Assembly (NCBI GenBank): GCA_002359075.1
Contig: DEQA01000008.1
Coordinates: 1-38,690, forward strand
Direction of reading: 5' to 3'
From: Planococcaceae bacterium UBA3378
GTDB taxonomy: Bacteria > Bacillota > Bacilli > Bacillales_A > Planococcaceae
Length of the DNA: 38,690 bases
The translations under genes and the position numbers were made by a program. Positions within the stretch are counted from its first letter, which is position 1; every line of letters starts with the position of its first letter. Shown here in pieces: positions 7,829 to 15,992 of this stretch. The notes beneath the pieces were generated by a model that was not told the origin of the DNA, ran no database searches, and was given only the letters and a program-made list of their open reading frames with translations.

Positions 7829-8488
7829 TTAGTTATTTAATTCATATCTTTGTCCTTTGACGAGATAAAATAAATGCTCAGCAATATTTGTAGCGTGATC
7901 GGCAGAGCGCTCGATATAACGGGCGATAAAGGATAGGTAGGTAATTTGAGCAATATTTTCTGTTTGGACGCTTGACAGGCGCATAAGATTGCGAATAGTA
8001 TCGCCGTACAATTCATCGACCTGATCATCCAAATCTGCAATTTCCTTTGCCATTGCGGTATTTTCTTCAATAAAAGCCTTCACAATCTGGTGAAGCATAG
8101 ATGTTGTCCGAAAATGCATATCTTCTAACGTTTCGATTGGCGTAATAAATGGATCTTTTCCAATCCGGACCGTTTCCTTTGCAATATTAACCGCATAATC
8201 TCCAACCCGTTCCATATCTGCCGCAGCTTTAATCGTAACAATTAATCTTCGCAAATCTGTAGCTACAGGCTGTTGCTTGGCAATTAATAAAATAACACGA
8301 TCATTGATTGCTTCTTCCAACTGATTGATCTCATTATCCATTTCAATAATTCCCAGTGCCAAATCGATATCTTTTTCTACAAAGGCTTTAAAGGCAAGAT
8401 CGAATGCTTCGATCGCTTTCGTGCTTAATTCAAGCAGTGCCTGCTGAACATCTTGTAGATCATTTTCAAATCGTTCTCGTACCATCAT
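7829..8488 (-). CDS. phoU: Phosphate transport/signalling regulator PhoU
   Basis: 219 residues of mostly helical sequence with two PhoU repeats. The typical motifs are seen: RERFENDLQ at the start, MERVGDYAVNIAKE in the first repeat, and IERSADHATNIAEHLFYL in the second. These E/DxxxD clusters bind metal at the surface. PhoU links the PstSCAB transporter to the PhoR kinase and moderates phosphate uptake. I start it at the ATG at 8488, after AAGGGGGCAGGG; the open frame runs further upstream into pstB without a matching site. It is the last gene of the operon, 16 bases after pstB. An ATG one codon later is equally possible. Confidence 0.94.
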   Translation of the reverse strand: MMVRERFENDLQDVQQALLELSTKAIEAFDLAFKAFVEKDIDLALGIIEMDNEINQLEEAINDRVILLIAKQQPVATDLRRLIVTIKAAADMERVGDYAVNIAKETVRIGKDPFITPIETLEDMHFRTTSMLHQIVKAFIEENTAMAKEIADLDDQVDELYGDTIRNLMRLSSVQTENIAQITYLSFIARYIERSADHATNIAEHLFYLVKGQRYELNN

Positions 8489-8504
8489 AAACTTCCCTGC
8501 CCCC

Positions 8505-9338
8505 TTATCCAAAGCGTCCTGAAATATAATCTTCCGTCCGTCTGTCTGTCGGATTGGAAAAGATTTTATCTGTTTGATCAAATTCTACGATTTCGCCATT
8601 CAAAAAGAAGGCTGTCTTGTCTGAAATACGTGCAGCTTGCTGCATATTATGTGTAACGATAATAATAGAGTACTGCTCCTTTAGTTCCTGCACCAGCTCC
8701 TCTACTTTTAAAGTGGAGATTGGATCGAGTGCAGATGTCGGCTCATCCATCAAAATAACATCCGGCTCAATGGCAAGACATCTGGCAATACAAATCCGCT
8801 GCTGCTGCCCGCCTGAGAGACTATAGGCATTTTGATGAAGCCGGTCCTTTACATCATCCCATATAGCAGCTCCCCTTAATGATTTTTCCACAATTTCATC
8901 AAGGATCTTTTTATTTTTAATCCCATGGATACGCGGCCCATAGGCGATATTGTCATAGACGGATTTCGGGAATGGATTTGGCTTTTGGAATACCATTCCT
9001 ACTTTCGTACGCAGTTCTTCCACTTCGTAGTTAGTGCTGAAAATATTGCGTCCCCGGTAATTGATTTCCCCTGTTGTCCGCACAGTAGGCACAAGTTCGA
9101 CCATCCGGTTCAATGCCTTGACATAAGTCGATTTCCCACAGCCGGAAGGTCCTATAACAGCGGTTACTTCATTTTCTGCAATATCAATTGAAAGGTTTTT
9201 TAATGCATGATGCTCGCCATACCATAAGTCGAAATTTTTTGTTTGGAAGACAATCTCTTTCTGCTGCTGGGCAGCTTTCTTTGGCTTTGAATTATTCACA
9301 ACAATTTTAGATGCTTTTTTCTCGGCTAGTTGAATCAT
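8505..9338 (-). CDS. pstB: Phosphate ABC transporter ATP-binding protein
   Basis: 277 residues. It powers high-affinity phosphate import with PstA/PstC. The ABC motifs are complete: Walker A GPSGCGKST, Q-loop in VFQKPNPFP, signature LSGGQQQR, Walker B VILMDEPTSALDP, and the switch His in VTHNMQQ. The NPFPKSVYDNI and ALNRM segments are specific to PstB. I start at the ATG at 9338, eight bases after GGAG; the GTG at 9347 overlaps that site. An N-terminal basic extension of about 25 residues precedes the ABC core. Only one pstB is present here, whereas B. subtilis carries two in tandem. Confidence 0.96.
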   Translation of the reverse strand: MIQLAEKKASKIVVNNSKPKKAAQQQKEIVFQTKNFDLWYGEHHALKNLSIDIAENEVTAVIGPSGCGKSTYVKALNRMVELVPTVRTTGEINYRGRNIFSTNYEVEELRTKVGMVFQKPNPFPKSVYDNIAYGPRIHGIKNKKILDEIVEKSLRGAAIWDDVKDRLHQNAYSLSGGQQQRICIARCLAIEPDVILMDEPTSALDPISTLKVEELVQELKEQYSIIIVTHNMQQAARISDKTAFFLNGEIVEFDQTDKIFSNPTDRRTEDYISGRFG

Positions 9339-9350
9339 TCTATCCACTCC

Positions 9351-10229
9351 TTAATAGCGTTTTTGGAACTTATTTCGTATGATTACAGCAATAGAGTTCA
9401 TTAACACAAGCACTGCCATTAAAACGATAATGCCGGCTGCTGCCACGTTTTGAAACTCCTCTTGAGGCCGTTTCGCCCAATCGAAAATTTGCATCGGCAG
9501 CGCTGTAAAGGAATCCAGCAGTCCTGATGGAAGGAATTGCAGAATGACGGGGATACCGATGACAACAAGCGGAGCCGTCTCTCCAATCGCACGGGAAAGC
9601 GCCAAAATACTTCCTGTTAAAATACCGGGAATGGCTGCAGGCAGCACAACACGGATGATTGTTTGCCATTTGGTCGCTCCCATACCGTATGATGCTTCCC
9701 GCTGCTCATTCGGCACTGACCGGATTGCCTCCTGTGCTGCAACGATAATAACAGGTAAAATAAGAAGACTCATTGTAAAACCGGCAGCTAAAATGCTCTT
9801 GCCGAGATCCAGCATCCGTACGAAAATCGTTAAACCGAGTAAACCGAAAACAATCGACGGTACACCTGCCAGATTGGCTATATTCATTCGGATAAATTCG
9901 TTCATTTTATTCTTCTTCGCATATTCCTCCAGATAAATGGCAGTAGAGACGCCTAGAATGATCGACACCGGCGCTACGACAGCCATTAACCAAAGAGAAC
10001 CGATTAATGCTGCTTTAATCCCGGCATTTGCAGGGATCCGCGAAGCGTAATTTGTTAAAAAATCGATATTTAAATACCCTATTCCTTGGGAGAAGATACG
10101 GAACAACAGTACAATAAGGGATAGTATGGCAAAACTTGTGGCCAAAACAAATACTGCTTTCCACACTTTATTAAAAGTAAGACGTGAGCCCATCCGTTTC
10201 ATAACAAGGACCTCATTCAAGTACTTCAT
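9351..10229 (-). CDS. pstA: Phosphate ABC transporter permease PstA
   Basis: 292 residues with about six membrane segments. It forms the phosphate channel with PstC in the cytoplasmic membrane. The permease loop that contacts PstB is visible as EQREASYGMGATKWQTI..VLPAAIPGI, and ALSRAIGETAPL is typical of PstA. I chose the ATG at 10229, seven bases after GGGAGGAG; that site sits in the end of pstC, whose stop is at 10231-10233, so the two genes are translationally close. A long upstream frame extension was discarded. Confidence 0.95.
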   Translation of the reverse strand: MKYLNEVLVMKRMGSRLTFNKVWKAVFVLATSFAILSLIVLLFRIFSQGIGYLNIDFLTNYASRIPANAGIKAALIGSLWLMAVVAPVSIILGVSTAIYLEEYAKKNKMNEFIRMNIANLAGVPSIVFGLLGLTIFVRMLDLGKSILAAGFTMSLLILPVIIVAAQEAIRSVPNEQREASYGMGATKWQTIIRVVLPAAIPGILTGSILALSRAIGETAPLVVIGIPVILQFLPSGLLDSFTALPMQIFDWAKRPQEEFQNVAAAGIIVLMAVLVLMNSIAVIIRNKFQKRY

Positions 10230-10230
10230 A

Positions 10231-11157
10231 TTAATACTCCTCCCGGAAGCGTTTCGAAATATATTGCGCAAGCAAATTCATTGCCAATGTAAAGATAAAT
10301 AACGTGAACCCTACTGCGTAGATTGAATAATAAATCGTCGTACCATATCCTGCATCACCAGTGGATACTTGGACGATATAAGCTGTCATCGTCTGAATGG
10401 AATTGGTAAAGCCAAATTCAAATGTCGGCGTGGAGCCGCCAGCCAATGAAACAATCATTGTCTCACCAACCGCTCGGGACACTGCAAGCACAACGGAAGC
10501 TATAATCCCTGAAAGTGCAGCCGGCAGTACAACTTTGATCGCCACTTCAAATTTTGTCGACCCAAGCCCGAGTGCCCCTTCTCGAATGGAACTGGGAACC
10601 GAACTCATGGCATCTTCCGACATGGAGGCAATCATTGGAAGAATCATAATCCCTATTACAATCCCCGGACTTAATGCATTGAATATTTTTAGCGATGGAA
10701 TGATTTCCTGCAGCATCGGCGTGACAAACGTCAAAGCAAAAAATCCGTAAACAATCGTCGGCACGCCGGCCAACACTTCCAAAACCGGCTTAATGATACG
10801 CCGGGTTTTATCTGATGCATACTCGCTTAAATAGATCGCTGCCCCTAGCCCGAAAGGTACGGCAACTATAACGGCAATCAATGTTACCTTAAAGGTACCT
10901 AAAATCAGCGGCAGCACTCCATATAGCGGCTCTTTACCGGAAAACGGAAGCCACTCTTTCCCAAAAATATAGTCTGTAATGGAAACGCGGGTAAAGAACT
11001 CAAATGTTTCAAATATAAGTGTGAAAATAATTCCGAATGTTGTAAGTACAGATAGTGCCGCTGCCAAAAACAAGACAATCGGAACAAGCTTTTCAATGAT
11101 TTTTTTACTTTTCTTTTTACGAGAAGCAGCAATCATGGACTGGACTGATTGGCTCAT
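10231..11157 (-). CDS. pstC: Phosphate ABC transporter permease PstC
   Basis: 308 residues with six predicted membrane segments after a basic N-terminus (AASRKKKSKK). The coupling loop SSIREGALGLGSTKFEVAI..VLPAALSGI and the AVSRAVGETMIV motif are typical of PstC. The start at 11157 has AAAGGAA six bases upstream. It is separated from pstS by a hairpin followed by Ts (11175-11209), so permease levels are probably lower than the level of the binding protein. Confidence 0.95.
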   Translation of the reverse strand: MSQSVQSMIAASRKKKSKKIIEKLVPIVLFLAAALSVLTTFGIIFTLIFETFEFFTRVSITDYIFGKEWLPFSGKEPLYGVLPLILGTFKVTLIAVIVAVPFGLGAAIYLSEYASDKTRRIIKPVLEVLAGVPTIVYGFFALTFVTPMLQEIIPSLKIFNALSPGIVIGIMILPMIASMSEDAMSSVPSSIREGALGLGSTKFEVAIKVVLPAALSGIIASVVLAVSRAVGETMIVSLAGGSTPTFEFGFTNSIQTMTAYIVQVSTGDAGYGTTIYYSIYAVGFTLFIFTLAMNLLAQYISKRFREEY

Positions 11158-11174
11158 GATATCTTCCTTTCTAC

Positions 11175-11209
11175 TAAAAAACGTGAGGTAAGCTTGCCTT
11201 ACCACACGT
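11175..11209 (-). terminator. Intra-operon attenuator between pstS and pstC
   Basis: Minus-strand ACGTGTGGTAAG pairs with CTTACCTCACGT (one T-T mismatch) with a five-base loop, followed by TTTTTT. It lies between the pstS stop and the pstC ribosome site. Partial read-through would explain high PstS and low permease expression. Confidence 0.85.
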
Positions 11210-11216
11210 CTCAGGA

Positions 11217-12170
11217 TTAACGCAATGCTTCTAGTGCTGCTAAATCTTCATCATATTTTTCCTGTGGTGAACGGACATAGCCAGTAAGTTCTGCCATATC
11301 ACCGGCATTTTCAAGCGTAAATTCCATAAAGTCATAGGCTGCTTCATTCTCTTTTATTGCTTCATTTTTCACATAGACGAATAGAGGACGTGAGAGCGGT
11401 GAATACTCACCGGATTCAATCGTTTTATTTGTCGGTGCTACACCATCAATTGACACCACCTGCAGCTTGTCTTTGTTTGCCAGGTAATATGCATATCCGA
11501 AGAAGGCAATGGCGTTTTTATCAGCAATAACCCCTTGTACCAATACATTATCATCTTCTGATAGAGTCGCTGATTTCACCAGGTCCTCACCATCCAGGAT
11601 GACCTCGTCAAAGTAGTCGTATGTACCGGAATCCGTACCCGGTGAATAGAATACTACTTCTTCGTCCGGCCATGACGGGTCGATATCAGACCACTTCTTC
11701 GTTGTGCCATCCTCTACCCATAGCTGTTTTAATTGTTCTACTGTTAATTCCTTTGCCCATGTATTATCCGGGTGGATCACAACTGATAAACCGTCATAGG
11801 CAATTTCGAATTCTGTATAGTCAATGCCTGCATCTGCTAAGCTTTTTGCTTCTTCATCTTTTATTGGGCGGGATGCATTTGAAAAGTCTGTTTCACCATT
11901 GATGAATTTTTCAAACCCTCCACCAGTACCTGATACCCCGACAGAGACTCGTACGTCGCTTTGTACACCTGCATATTCTTCAACAATTGCTTCCATGATC
12001 GGCGCTACTGTAGAAGAGCCGTCTCCCACTACATCGCCCGAAAGCTGTGCAGTGCCTTCTTCTGTATCAGTTCCGTTTGCTTTTGATGAGTCTGTGTCAT
12101 CACCGCAAGCACCTAGTAGTAAAGTAGCTCCTACTAATGCTGTTGCGCCTAAGTACTTCCATTTTTTCAT
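11217..12170 (-). CDS. pstS: Phosphate-binding lipoprotein PstS
   Basis: 317 residues. The signal peptide ends in the lipobox LLGAC, so the protein is lipid-anchored outside the membrane and hands phosphate to PstCA. The phosphate-binding signature GDGSSTVAPIMEAI and the later GVSGTGGGFEKF and SPGTDSGTYDYF segments are typical of the family. A Ser/Thr/Asp-rich linker (DDTDSSKANGTDTEEGT) follows the lipidated Cys. The ATG at 12170 lies nine bases after GGAGG. It is the first gene of the operon and sits directly behind the Pho box. Confidence 0.96.
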   Translation of the reverse strand: MKKWKYLGATALVGATLLLGACGDDTDSSKANGTDTEEGTAQLSGDVVGDGSSTVAPIMEAIVEEYAGVQSDVRVSVGVSGTGGGFEKFINGETDFSNASRPIKDEEAKSLADAGIDYTEFEIAYDGLSVVIHPDNTWAKELTVEQLKQLWVEDGTTKKWSDIDPSWPDEEVVFYSPGTDSGTYDYFDEVILDGEDLVKSATLSEDDNVLVQGVIADKNAIAFFGYAYYLANKDKLQVVSIDGVAPTNKTIESGEYSPLSRPLFVYVKNEAIKENEAAYDFMEFTLENAGDMAELTGYVRSPQEKYDEDLAALEALR

Positions 12171-12250
12171 TTTGAATGTCCTCCATATCAAAGGTAGTAT
12201 TCTTACATTTCCAACTATAAATTCCCCATATTGAGAACGTATGAATAGGT

Positions 12251-12296
12251 TGTTAACCTTGCGTAAAGCGGTGTTAATGATTGTAAATTTTGTAAA
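12251..12296 (-). promoter_or_regulatory. Pho box (PhoP binding repeats) upstream of pstS
   Basis: On the minus strand five hexamers follow one another: TTTACA, TTTACA, TTAACA, TTTACG and TTAACA. Their starts are 9, 10, 10 and 11 bases apart, one helical turn each. This matches the known TT(A/T/C)ACA direct-repeat site of PhoP and predicts induction by phosphate starvation. No clear -10 was assigned. Confidence 0.85.
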
Positions 12297-12297
12297 T

Positions 12298-12338
12298 AAA
12301 AAAAGAGCAGCTCCATAAGCCTACGCTTACAGAACTGC
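12298..12338 (-). terminator. Terminator of pbpA
   Basis: A 14-base stem with G-U pairs (GCAGTTCTGTAAGC with GCTTATGGAGCTGC) and a four-base loop, followed on the minus strand by TCTTTTTTT. It directly abuts the Pho box of the next operon. Confidence 0.85.
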
Positions 12339-12345
12339 CCGCTTC

Positions 12346-14559
12346 TTATTCATTCACTGTTTCTTCTTCTTCATCCTCGTTTAATACTTCCTCCGACAGG
12401 GCCGGCAGAATTTTCTGGTTGACAGTGCTTGAAGAGATTTCACTACCCACACGTTTTTCCTTCAACTCGAAATACGCATCAAGGATGTCACGTGCAATCA
12501 TATTGTTATATGATTGATAGCTATTGAAATTTGTTGTCGCCCAAGGAAGTACTACCGCATACGCCACTTCCGGATTTTCATACGGTGCAAAACCTACATG
12601 TACAAGATTCAGCGTATCAATTCCAGTTTTCGATTTTTCAGGGTCATAGTATACCACCTCGGCAGTACCTGTCTTCCCTGCTGCTGTATAAGGAGCATCG
12701 CGGAAATATCTTGCCGCTGATCCTTTCGCTCCTACATATACTCGGCGGAATCCTTCTTTTACCCGATTAATTTCTTCTTCCGTATTATCGATACGGTTCA
12801 ACACTTTCGGCTTTACTTCCTCTACCAAAGAACCAAGTGTTTCTCCATCAGCCGAAGGGTTGCGGATTTCTTTTAGCATACGCGGCTGAATGCGGTATCC
12901 GCCATTGGCAATCGTCGACACATATTGCGCCAGCTGCAGCGGTGTATACGTATCAAACTGACCGATCGAAAGGTCCAGAATATTACCTGGATTACTCGGG
13001 TCAGTGGAAATACCGGTCGTCTCTCCTGGCAGGTCAATTCCTGTCAGAACGCCCAAGCCCATTTGATTATAGCCGTTACGCAGCTTTTGTAACGTATCAT
13101 TCCCAAGATTCAAGGACATGCCCCGGTAATAGGACAGCCCGCCTAGTTTTAAAGCGATTTTAAACATATATACGTTCGATGACTGCTCGAGGGCAGCTAA
13201 GTCGTTCATTTTTATTCGTCCGCTTCGATTGAAAACCGAGCTTTTTGTAACACCGCCGACATGGAGTGGTTCGTCCCATTGAGATTCTCCTATTGAAATA
13301 GCGCCCTCACGATAGCCAGTCAAAACAGTTGCACCCTTTACTGTAGAACCTGCTTCATAGGCAGTAGTAAATGTACCGTATGAATAATCGGCCATGTAGC
13401 GCTCACCTGTTTCTTTATCATATTCGATTTTCTTGCCGACCATCGACAGGATCTCTCCAGTATTTGGATCCATCATTACATAAAATGCCCGGTCAAGTAA
13501 GGAGGCACTGCCGGATCTTTTTGCCAGCAGCAAGTATTTCTCTACAATTTCCTCTGCTTTTTGCTGAAGCTCAATATCAATCGTCGTTACAAGGTCTTTC
13601 CCCGGTTCACCTTCATAGGTTGTAACGGTTTCCACTACCTCGCCTTTTTTGTTTGTAACATTTTTGACAACCGATTTCTGGCCCTGCAGGAGTTCCTCAT
13701 ACTGTGCTTCAAAGTAACTTTCCCCTACACGGTCATTGCGGGAATAATCAAGTGCCAAGTAATAATCCAATTTGCTTTTTGGAATACCTTTAGACGGAGT
13801 CGTCGTACGCCCCAGTACTGCCAGCGGTGCAAGACGCACCCGCTTCCAATCTGTTGTCGTATTGACACCAGGCAATTCAGACAGGCGTTCCGACACGAGG
13901 GCAAATTCCTGGTCGGTTACATTCTCGCTTTTAATGATTTGCGGAGAAAGATTATAGCCGCTTGTCATCTCGCGGTAAATGGCCAGTACCTCCATGTCCT
14001 GCTCTGTCAATGAAGCAAGCTCCTCTTCTGTAATGCGCTCCCTTACACGTTTATCGTATTCCTTATTTACTTCCTTTTCTTCGATTCCTTCATTCTCTTG
14101 GCGGAATTTGGTCATTTCCTCCGTTGTGACTTTAGCCTTTGCTTCCTCATCGTTCAGCAAAATCCAAAAATCCTCTTTATCACGGGATGTCACCCGGTCT
14201 GTAGGCATGTCGATAAGAGCGGCTAATTTCTTCGCAATATCAAGCATATCTTCGGTTTTTGTTGTCGGCAATTTCGTATATGTAATTGCATTTTCAGGTT
14301 CATTATCCACTAAAATACGGCCATTCCGGTCATAAATACGGCCGCGGGGAACACTCGTATTCACCTTCACTTCCTCTTTTTGTGCCAATTTCAGGACATA
14401 CTCTTCCCCTTTTACAATCTGTAAATAGCCCAGTCGAAAAATAAGCACAGAAAACAACATGAATATGGAAAAGAACAGAACGTTCATGCGGAATGTCAGA
14501 CTGGCCCGTTGTTTTGTCTTTGCCTTTTGATTGCGTTTGTTTTGGATTGGTTTTCGCAT
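12346..14559 (-). CDS. pbpA: Class B penicillin-binding protein (PBP2A/PbpH type transpeptidase)
   Basis: 737 residues. A basic cytoplasmic tail and one membrane anchor (about residues 25-45) precede a pedestal domain with the RGRIYDRNG motif (73-80), then the transpeptidase. The acyl-enzyme motifs are intact: SxxK at Ser405-Lys408 (STVK), SxN at 460-462 (SSN) and KTG at 629-631. It cross-links peptidoglycan during growth; PbpA/PbpH proteins support sidewall synthesis in rods. Position next to pst and near sodA matches B. subtilis pbpA. The ATG follows AAAGGGGGA. The tail ends in an acidic run (EEVLNEDEEEETVNE). Confidence 0.93.
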   Translation of the reverse strand: MRKPIQNKRNQKAKTKQRASLTFRMNVLFFSIFMLFSVLIFRLGYLQIVKGEEYVLKLAQKEEVKVNTSVPRGRIYDRNGRILVDNEPENAITYTKLPTTKTEDMLDIAKKLAALIDMPTDRVTSRDKEDFWILLNDEEAKAKVTTEEMTKFRQENEGIEEKEVNKEYDKRVRERITEEELASLTEQDMEVLAIYREMTSGYNLSPQIIKSENVTDQEFALVSERLSELPGVNTTTDWKRVRLAPLAVLGRTTTPSKGIPKSKLDYYLALDYSRNDRVGESYFEAQYEELLQGQKSVVKNVTNKKGEVVETVTTYEGEPGKDLVTTIDIELQQKAEEIVEKYLLLAKRSGSASLLDRAFYVMMDPNTGEILSMVGKKIEYDKETGERYMADYSYGTFTTAYEAGSTVKGATVLTGYREGAISIGESQWDEPLHVGGVTKSSVFNRSGRIKMNDLAALEQSSNVYMFKIALKLGGLSYYRGMSLNLGNDTLQKLRNGYNQMGLGVLTGIDLPGETTGISTDPSNPGNILDLSIGQFDTYTPLQLAQYVSTIANGGYRIQPRMLKEIRNPSADGETLGSLVEEVKPKVLNRIDNTEEEINRVKEGFRRVYVGAKGSAARYFRDAPYTAAGKTGTAEVVYYDPEKSKTGIDTLNLVHVGFAPYENPEVAYAVVLPWATTNFNSYQSYNNMIARDILDAYFELKEKRVGSEISSSTVNQKILPALSEEVLNEDEEEETVNE

Positions 14560-14769
14560 TTAAAATCCCCCTTTCTTCGAAAAATTACTTTCTTCTATAT
14601 AAAAACTCATGCTTTTTAGTATAACATCATCACCCCGTTAAAAAAAGTACAGTACTATTTAAGCCCGCCTTCATCTTCCGGCACAACACACCAAACAGGC
14701 GGTACAGCCTAACAAGTACTTTTCAGCACATACTGGTTGCTTAAGGATGCCAAAATATTATTAGAAGGG

Positions 14770-14818
14770 TTCTAAACAGCCAAAACGGCCATTCATTGAT
14801 TTTGACATACAACTTATA
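14770..14818 (+). repeat. Dispersed repeat, copy 2
   Basis: GACATACAACTTATA at 14804-14818 is identical to the reverse complement of 5111-5125 and, for 13 bases, to 5066-5078. The preceding TTCTAAACAG..AAAAC stretch aligns loosely with the bases before copy 1. TTGACA at 14803 with TATTTC 17 bases later could also be read as a promoter. Confidence 0.55.
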
Positions 14819-14861
14819 TCATACTATTTCATACTGAAATCTGTTATTGCCAAAGGAAAAA

Positions 14862-15082
14862 GCACATGGAGCGAAGGGTGGCGAGTGCATCTGCCGCTAC
14901 GCTTTCGATGCAGAGCAAAGCTTCCAGCGGGAAAAGCGAAGAAGGAACAAAGGCTAAAATCGTCACCTCGTGTGACAACGCCTTTGTGACCAGCATCCTG
15001 CTGGCCTGAGACCCTGCAGGAGTGAAGCGACGAGGAGGCTTGGCCTCGCCCGCGGAAAGCGTCCACCCGTAGTGCAATGTGC
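14862..15082. repeat. GC-rich foldback element, about 220 bases
   Basis: This block is clearly richer in GC than its flanks and folds back on itself. Ends pair as GCACAT (14862-14867) with ATGTGC (15077-15082) and GGGTGG (14876-14881) with CCACCC (15063-15068). An inner arm pairs CTTCCAGCGGG (14921-14931) with CCCGCGGAAAG (15049-15059). The core has CAAAGGC/GCCTTTG (14948-14954 and 14980-14986) and CAGCA/TGCTG. The segment TGAGACCCTGCAGGAG..GCGAAGC.GAGGAGGCT and CGCGGAAAGCGTCC resembles a repeat I recall from intergenic regions of many Bacillaceae. The rest of 14560-15277 holds no supported gene. Confidence 0.7.
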
Positions 15083-15277
15083 AGTCAAGCATATGTTTTG
15101 GTGAAAAGTCTATTTTTTATGGCAAAACAAGTAGAGCTGCGGTTTTCAGTATGCCGGAAGCTTTCTGATGGTGTATATGTCGCTCTTCGTAGTTTTGACT
15201 CTATTTTTACGCAAAAGGTTTCATTTTTTTTCTTCTTCCTGTTTAATAGAAGCATACTGATAAAAGGAGTGGAGTAA

Positions 15278-15643
15278 ATGGAATTTTTCGCCGTTGGAAT
15301 AGGCGGAGCTGTAGGCGCCCTCCTTCGCTTTTATATGAGCAATCTCATTTCCTATGATACAGGATTTCCGCTTGCGACCCTGCTTGTCAATATTATAGGC
15401 TGCTTTTTGTTAAGCCTTCTTTTAAGCGGACCTATATTAAAAGGGAAACCTCATATAAAATTAGCACTGACAACGGGACTGCTTGGCTCCTTTACTACTT
15501 TTTCTACCTTTAGCTATGAAACCGTTACGCTCATTCATGACGGTTTATGGGAGTGGGCATTTCTCTATATTTGCCTATCCATCATCGGGGGCTTAGCAAG
15601 CAGCTATGCTGGTTATAGGGTAGTAAACGGAGGTGGACAATGA
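15278..15643 (+). CDS. crcB: Fluoride channel subunit, first of a pair (Fluc/CrcB)
   Basis: 121 residues with four membrane helices. Family signatures are GGAVGALLRFYMS, TLLVNIIGCFLL with the pore Asn, and GLLGSFTTFSTFSYE with the two Phe residues that line the fluoride track. Fluc channels are dual-topology dimers that let F- leave the cell. The stop overlaps the start of a second crcB by four bases (ATGA), so the two probably form a heterodimer of fixed opposite orientation. An AAAAGGAGTGG site precedes the ATG. No convincing fluoride riboswitch was found upstream. Confidence 0.93.
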   Translation: MEFFAVGIGGAVGALLRFYMSNLISYDTGFPLATLLVNIIGCFLLSLLLSGPILKGKPHIKLALTTGLLGSFTTFSTFSYETVTLIHDGLWEWAFLYICLSIIGGLASSYAGYRVVNGGGQ

Positions 15644-15975
15644 TCTTTGTCATGATTGGTGGATGTTTCGGGGCTATAAGCCGGTTTTATATAGGAAAGC
15701 TTCTCGCCGGGAAAAGTACCCGCTTTCCGGTTTCCACTTTCGCCGTTAATATTTTGGGTTCCTTTCTTCTTGGAACAGCTGTTAACAGCGAGCTTTCCAC
15801 TGCTCTTTACGGACTGATCGGTATTGGCTTTTTAGGTGCTTTTACGACCTTTTCCACCTTTAGCTACGAAGCACTCCAGCTACTGCTGGCACGCCGATTC
15901 CCCACTGCAGTTCTCTATATTATGAGCAGTATCATTTTTGGTTTTGCCGCCTTTATGGCAGCTTTTTATTGGTAA
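15640..15975 (+). CDS. crcB: Fluoride channel subunit, second of a pair (Fluc/CrcB)
   Basis: 111 residues with four membrane helices. Signatures match its partner: GGCFGAISRFYIG, TFAVNILGSFLLG and GFLGAFTTFSTFSYEA. It overlaps the previous gene by ATGA and has AGGTGG as its ribosome site. Paired crcB genes in Firmicutes usually encode two halves of one channel inserted in opposite directions; whether each works alone cannot be told here. The next gene, an SLH protein, begins 17 bases later and is probably co-transcribed. Confidence 0.93.
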   Translation: MIFVMIGGCFGAISRFYIGKLLAGKSTRFPVSTFAVNILGSFLLGTAVNSELSTALYGLIGIGFLGAFTTFSTFSYEALQLLLARRFPTAVLYIMSSIIFGFAAFMAAFYW

Positions 15976-15992
15976 GAAGGAGTGAATGTTTA

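Noticed and set aside
14824..15092. Two overlapping minus-strand frames of about 80 codons
   Set aside because: They lie entirely in the foldback element, lack good ribosome sites and read as low-quality protein.
15165..15215. Sequence resembling a fluoride riboswitch (TGATGGTGTATATGTCGC and TCTTCGTAG) upstream of crcB
   Set aside because: The GGCG..CGCC stem that frames the GATGG core in crcB riboswitches is absent, and spacing does not fit.
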